A DNA stretch of 64,000 bases from Clostridium swellfunianum. GTDB lineage: Bacteria; Bacillota; Clostridia; Clostridiales; Clostridiaceae. The stretch covers positions 1,463,354 through 1,527,353 of the forward strand of contig NZ_JAMOFV010000006.1 of assembly GCF_023656515.1 (NCBI RefSeq), written 5' to 3'. A program made the position numbers and the translations under genes. The notes beneath the pieces are model-generated. The model had not been told where the DNA came from. It did not search any database and was given only the letters and a program-made list of their open reading frames with translations. Positions 63,486 to 64,000 of this stretch are shown one piece after another. The first letter of the stretch is position 1; each line of letters opens with the position of its first letter.

Positions 63486-64000
63486 ACTTTATCAAACTAT
63501 TCATTTCAATGGCAGTATTTTTTAATTCTTCTGCGCTCGCAGCAATCTCTTCGCTTACAGCGGCAGTTTGATTTACTGACTTTGTTACTGTTTCAAATCT
63601 GCTTAGTGTATTTTCTGTTGTCTCCACTATGTTTGAATTAAAGGCTACAACATTATTTGTTTCTTCTAACAGGTTAGTCATCAGTTGATTAACCTCTTTG
63701 ATATTCTCACCTGATAGTTTCTGCTTATTTAGCATGTTCATTACACTAGAAACTGTTTCACTCAAAATCTTATTTCCAAACTCTATCTTTTCATTGCTGT
63801 CTACCATAAGTGTTTCTACCTGTGATGTTTTTTCTTTAAACTCATTAACGATAACACTTACATCACTTAAAGACTTTCTGCTGTGTTCAGCTAGTTTTCC
63901 AACTTCCTCTGCAACAACTGAAAAACCTCTTCCAGCTTCCCCTGCCCTTGCGGATTCAATGCTTGCATTTAGTGCAAGAAGGTTTGTCTGGTCGGCAATA
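63484..64000 (-). CDS. Methyl-accepting chemotaxis protein, C-terminal part (5' end outside window)
   Basis: The frame is open from the window edge: [20 protein letters not shown], then [19 protein letters not shown], the chemoreceptor hairpin tip, followed by the descending helix and [20 protein letters not shown] near the C-terminus. About 171 residues are visible. The sensor, TMs and HAMP lie beyond the window. It converges on the SorC gene across the shared terminator. Confidence 0.93.
   Translation of the reverse strand, partial: IADQTNLLALNASIESARAGEAGRGFSVVAEEVGKLAEHSRKSLSDVSVIVNEFKEKTSQVETLMVDSNEKIEFGNKILSETVSSVMNMLNKQKLSGENIKEVNQLMTNLLEETNNVVAFNSNIVETTENTLSRFETVTKSVNQTAAVSEEIAASAEELKNTAIEMNSLIK

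Overview
The window is AT-rich and typical of a spore-forming, amino-acid-fermenting anaerobe of the Clostridiaceae type. The supporting signs are strong AGGAGG-type ribosome binding sites with frequent TTG and GTG starts, an orphan MASE3/PAS histidine kinase of the sporulation-kinase kind, several chemoreceptors, and a glycine-reductase-type (Stickland) gene pair whose GrdB-like member has an in-frame UGA selenocysteine codon. The species cannot be fixed from the sequence. No rRNA, tRNA, CRISPR array, IS element or prophage was seen.

Layout. 1-5.5 kb: secreted coiled protein, MMPL exporter and TetR regulator, then a HAAS/RDD membrane protein with a PadR regulator behind paired operators. 5.5-10.3 kb: a lipoprotein amidase and two WYL regulators, each at a divergent gene pair and sharing the operator form TGACA-N5-TGTCA. 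10.3-24 kb: chemoreceptors, a c-di-GMP phosphodiesterase, LytTR plus membrane partner, DUF975, a cobalamin-riboswitch operon (DUF4430 plus ECF S-like protein), a MATE pump and an orphan histidine kinase. 24-29 kb: a LacI-controlled nucleoside operon (GNAT, ribokinase, nucleoside hydrolase, DcuC-family transporter). 29-36.6 kb: DUF1002, class I amidotransferase, DUF2750, MASE3 kinase, DEAD-box helicase, pentapeptide protein and a lone recombinase catalytic domain; a DnaA-box-like array lies at 33.8 kb.

36.6-47.7 kb is the most unusual segment architecturally. An ABC-2 exporter operon with its ArsR regulator (minus strand) and tldD-tldE (plus strand) are separated by an AraC/sugar-isomerase module. 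That module is bounded by two directly repeated copies of the ABC operon's promoter-operator-RBS region. A roughly 50-base hairpin-plus-RBS leader precedes the ABC ATPase gene, the second ABC permease gene and tldD. This suggests an ancestral divergent ABC-exporter/TldDE locus, possibly for peptide maturation and export, that was split by the sugar module.

47.8-53.2 kb: GH112 phosphorylase with AraC regulator and DUF2804, then a lipoprotein barnase with barstar. 53.4-63.4 kb: a SorC-regulated catabolic operon running aldolase, Zn-alcohol dehydrogenase, APC permease, RibF, aldehyde dehydrogenase, GrdB-like selenoprotein, GrdE-like protein. Read as a pathway, it would import a compound, cleave it, oxidise the aldehyde and reductively cleave an N-substituted glycine-like product to acetyl phosphate. 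The substrate is unknown. The window closes inside a chemoreceptor gene.
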